From the NCBI RefSeq assembly GCF_036785885.1, contig NC_092322.1:21515494-21579493 (forward strand): DNA of 64,000 nucleotides. Direction: 5' to 3'. The DNA is from Coffea arabica. Taxonomy: Eukaryota > Streptophyta > Magnoliopsida > Gentianales > Rubiaceae. The notes below the pieces were generated by a model that saw only the letters and a list, made by a program, of their open reading frames with translations, made no database searches and had not been told where the DNA came from. Below, piece by piece: positions 63,075 to 64,000 of this stretch (its first letter is position 1; each line of letters begins with the position of its first letter). The position numbers were made by a program, and so were the translations under genes.

Positions 63075-63551
63075 ATGAAACAAGTTATCCCAATCAAAGA
63101 TGTCCTACCTGGCTCTGAAGGCAGGACCTACAAAGTCACCGTGCAAGAAAAACAGCAGCTAACTGGATCAGCAACGCCGCCAATAAAAAAATGAAAGTTT
63201 ATTTTGTTGGATTCAGAGGTCTTCTCCCTGCTGCCATGATATATACTTCTTCATACTGCTTGATTACGCATTTCATTGCTAAAAGAGCGCATTAATATGG
63301 TTCTTATATTTTTCATATAATTAAGGCATGTTCTGTTTTTATCTACAGGTCAATGCATGCATAATTGATTATTTCGTGAATATTTTCCTTGTGGAATGGG
63401 ATCGGAGATTGAAGGGATTATGTTCAATAATGACATTCCAAAGATCAGCCCTGGACTTCCAGTTTATAAAAAGTGTCCGATTTCAAATGCCATAGTAAGA
63501 CTCATTCCATTAAAATGTCAAACTGCTGAACTGAAGATCCAGTAGGTGTGG
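63075..63551 (+). pseudogene. RPA70-like OB-fold exons, U9
   Basis: Exons 63075-63218 (MKQVI version) and 63399-63551. The acceptor is altered to GAATG; TAG for the QWVW Trp. Confidence 0.72.
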
Positions 63552-63873
63552 AAGCCCCCTTGCCACGTAGGTATCGTCGTCCTCCACGTGGCGAGACGGG
63601 ATTCGCACGATGGTGACATGGCACGAATTGATTGGTTGTCAACTGTGCCTGTTGCACCTGCTTCTTCCTCCCCTTTATTCGTCGTCCCGTCTTTCCTTCC
63701 TACCGTTGAATTCTACTGTGATTTTCTACAGATGTTCAATTGAGGTGGTCATCTACTCTCTACTCGCTCATCAGGCTCCTCTCTACCGGCTCTAACCTGC
63801 TTCTTTGTTTTTTTACTCCGTCACATATTAGTGTTGTCTCCACTCCGAATTTTTTCTTTCCCGCACCTGATTT
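63552..63873 (+). repeat. Spacer of U9, truncated
   Basis: Matches the other spacers through CCCGCACCTGATTTT, with an intact G-box near 63583, then stops at the inversion junction. About 185 bases of the CT-rich half are missing. Confidence 0.8.
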
Positions 63874-64000
63874 TTAGCTGTTTGCATTTAATTTGTTGTC
63901 ATTCTGAAAAACTCAGTCAACATAGTCTTTGAAAAATCAATTTTCCACCAGAAGGAAAGAACAGAGAGAATGTGGGGAAGATGTGCAAGGACTGCGAAGA
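63871..64000 (-). repeat. Inverted Helitron array unit (start)
   Basis: Read on the minus strand, 64000-63941 is the end of a spacer (CCTTCTGGTGG edge) and 63940-63871 the start of a helicase unit (TTGATTTTTCAAAGACTATG, then TTCAGAAT). The array therefore continues in the opposite orientation past the window. The join to the plus-strand spacer shares ATTTTT. Confidence 0.88.

Larger units (their letters stand above)
28443..63873 (+). mobile_element. Helitron-derived tandem array (U1-U9)
   Basis: One Helitron unit with Rep (U1) is followed by eight head-to-tail units lacking Rep. The same join recurs, with spacer sequence followed by TTGATTTTTCAAA, at 32956, 36231, 39503, 42779, 46054, 49331, 52606 and 55886, giving periods of 3275, 3275, 3272, 3276, 3275, 3277, 3275 and 3280. 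Each unit is helicase, RPA-like exons, spacer. I found no Helitron termini (5' TC, 3' hairpin plus CTRR) at the joins, so the repeats are not complete Helitrons. Confidence 0.9.

Overview
This is plant nuclear DNA, most likely from a eudicot with a large, repeat-rich genome. It carries SIRE-type copia, chromovirus-like and Ogre/Tat-type gypsy retrotransposons, a plant-type Helitron that encodes an RPA-like protein, and a CACTA element with CACTAC ends. I cannot name the species. I see no intact host gene, no rRNA or tRNA gene and no CRISPR array. Every coding stretch I recognise belongs to a transposable element and is truncated or broken.

Layout. 1-1416: part of a Helitron helicase unit, apparently identical to a unit at 39827-41242. 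1417-1836: 3' end of a gypsy LTR. 1837-7186: 5'-truncated SIRE-type copia element (RT-RNase H, env-like ORF, polypurine tracts, 3' LTR), lying in the gag start of a minus-strand gypsy element. 7187-14483: two related minus-strand gypsy elements fused through a mosaic LTR; one is an LTR-PBS-gag-PPT-LTR unit with no pol. 14484-15881: plus-strand LTR fragments of the same kind. 15882 to about 24890: minus-strand Ogre/Tat-type remnant (3' LTR, PPT, 3' UTR with a 22-copy minisatellite, gag; no pol). 24891-28440: AT-rich DNA without a recognisable gene.

28443-63873 is the main feature: a tandem array built from a Helitron. The first unit keeps a damaged HUH Rep domain, then helicase, RPA-like OB-fold exons and a spacer of about 500 bp of unrelated origin. 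Helicase-RPA-spacer then repeats head to tail with a period of 3272-3280 bp. Two monomer types alternate in the second half, and the dimer 39503-46053 is repeated almost unchanged at 46054-52605, like a satellite higher-order repeat. The last unit is split by a 5525-bp non-autonomous CACTA element (57295-62819, TSD AGT) in a helicase intron, has lost about 630 bp, and ends at an inverted junction near 63873, beyond which the array runs on the opposite strand.

The parts do not form a working host pathway. They record nested insertion, recombination and tandem amplification. The best candidate for something new is the Helitron-derived satellite-like array with its acquired, G-box-containing spacer. 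Whether it is transcribed cannot be told from sequence.
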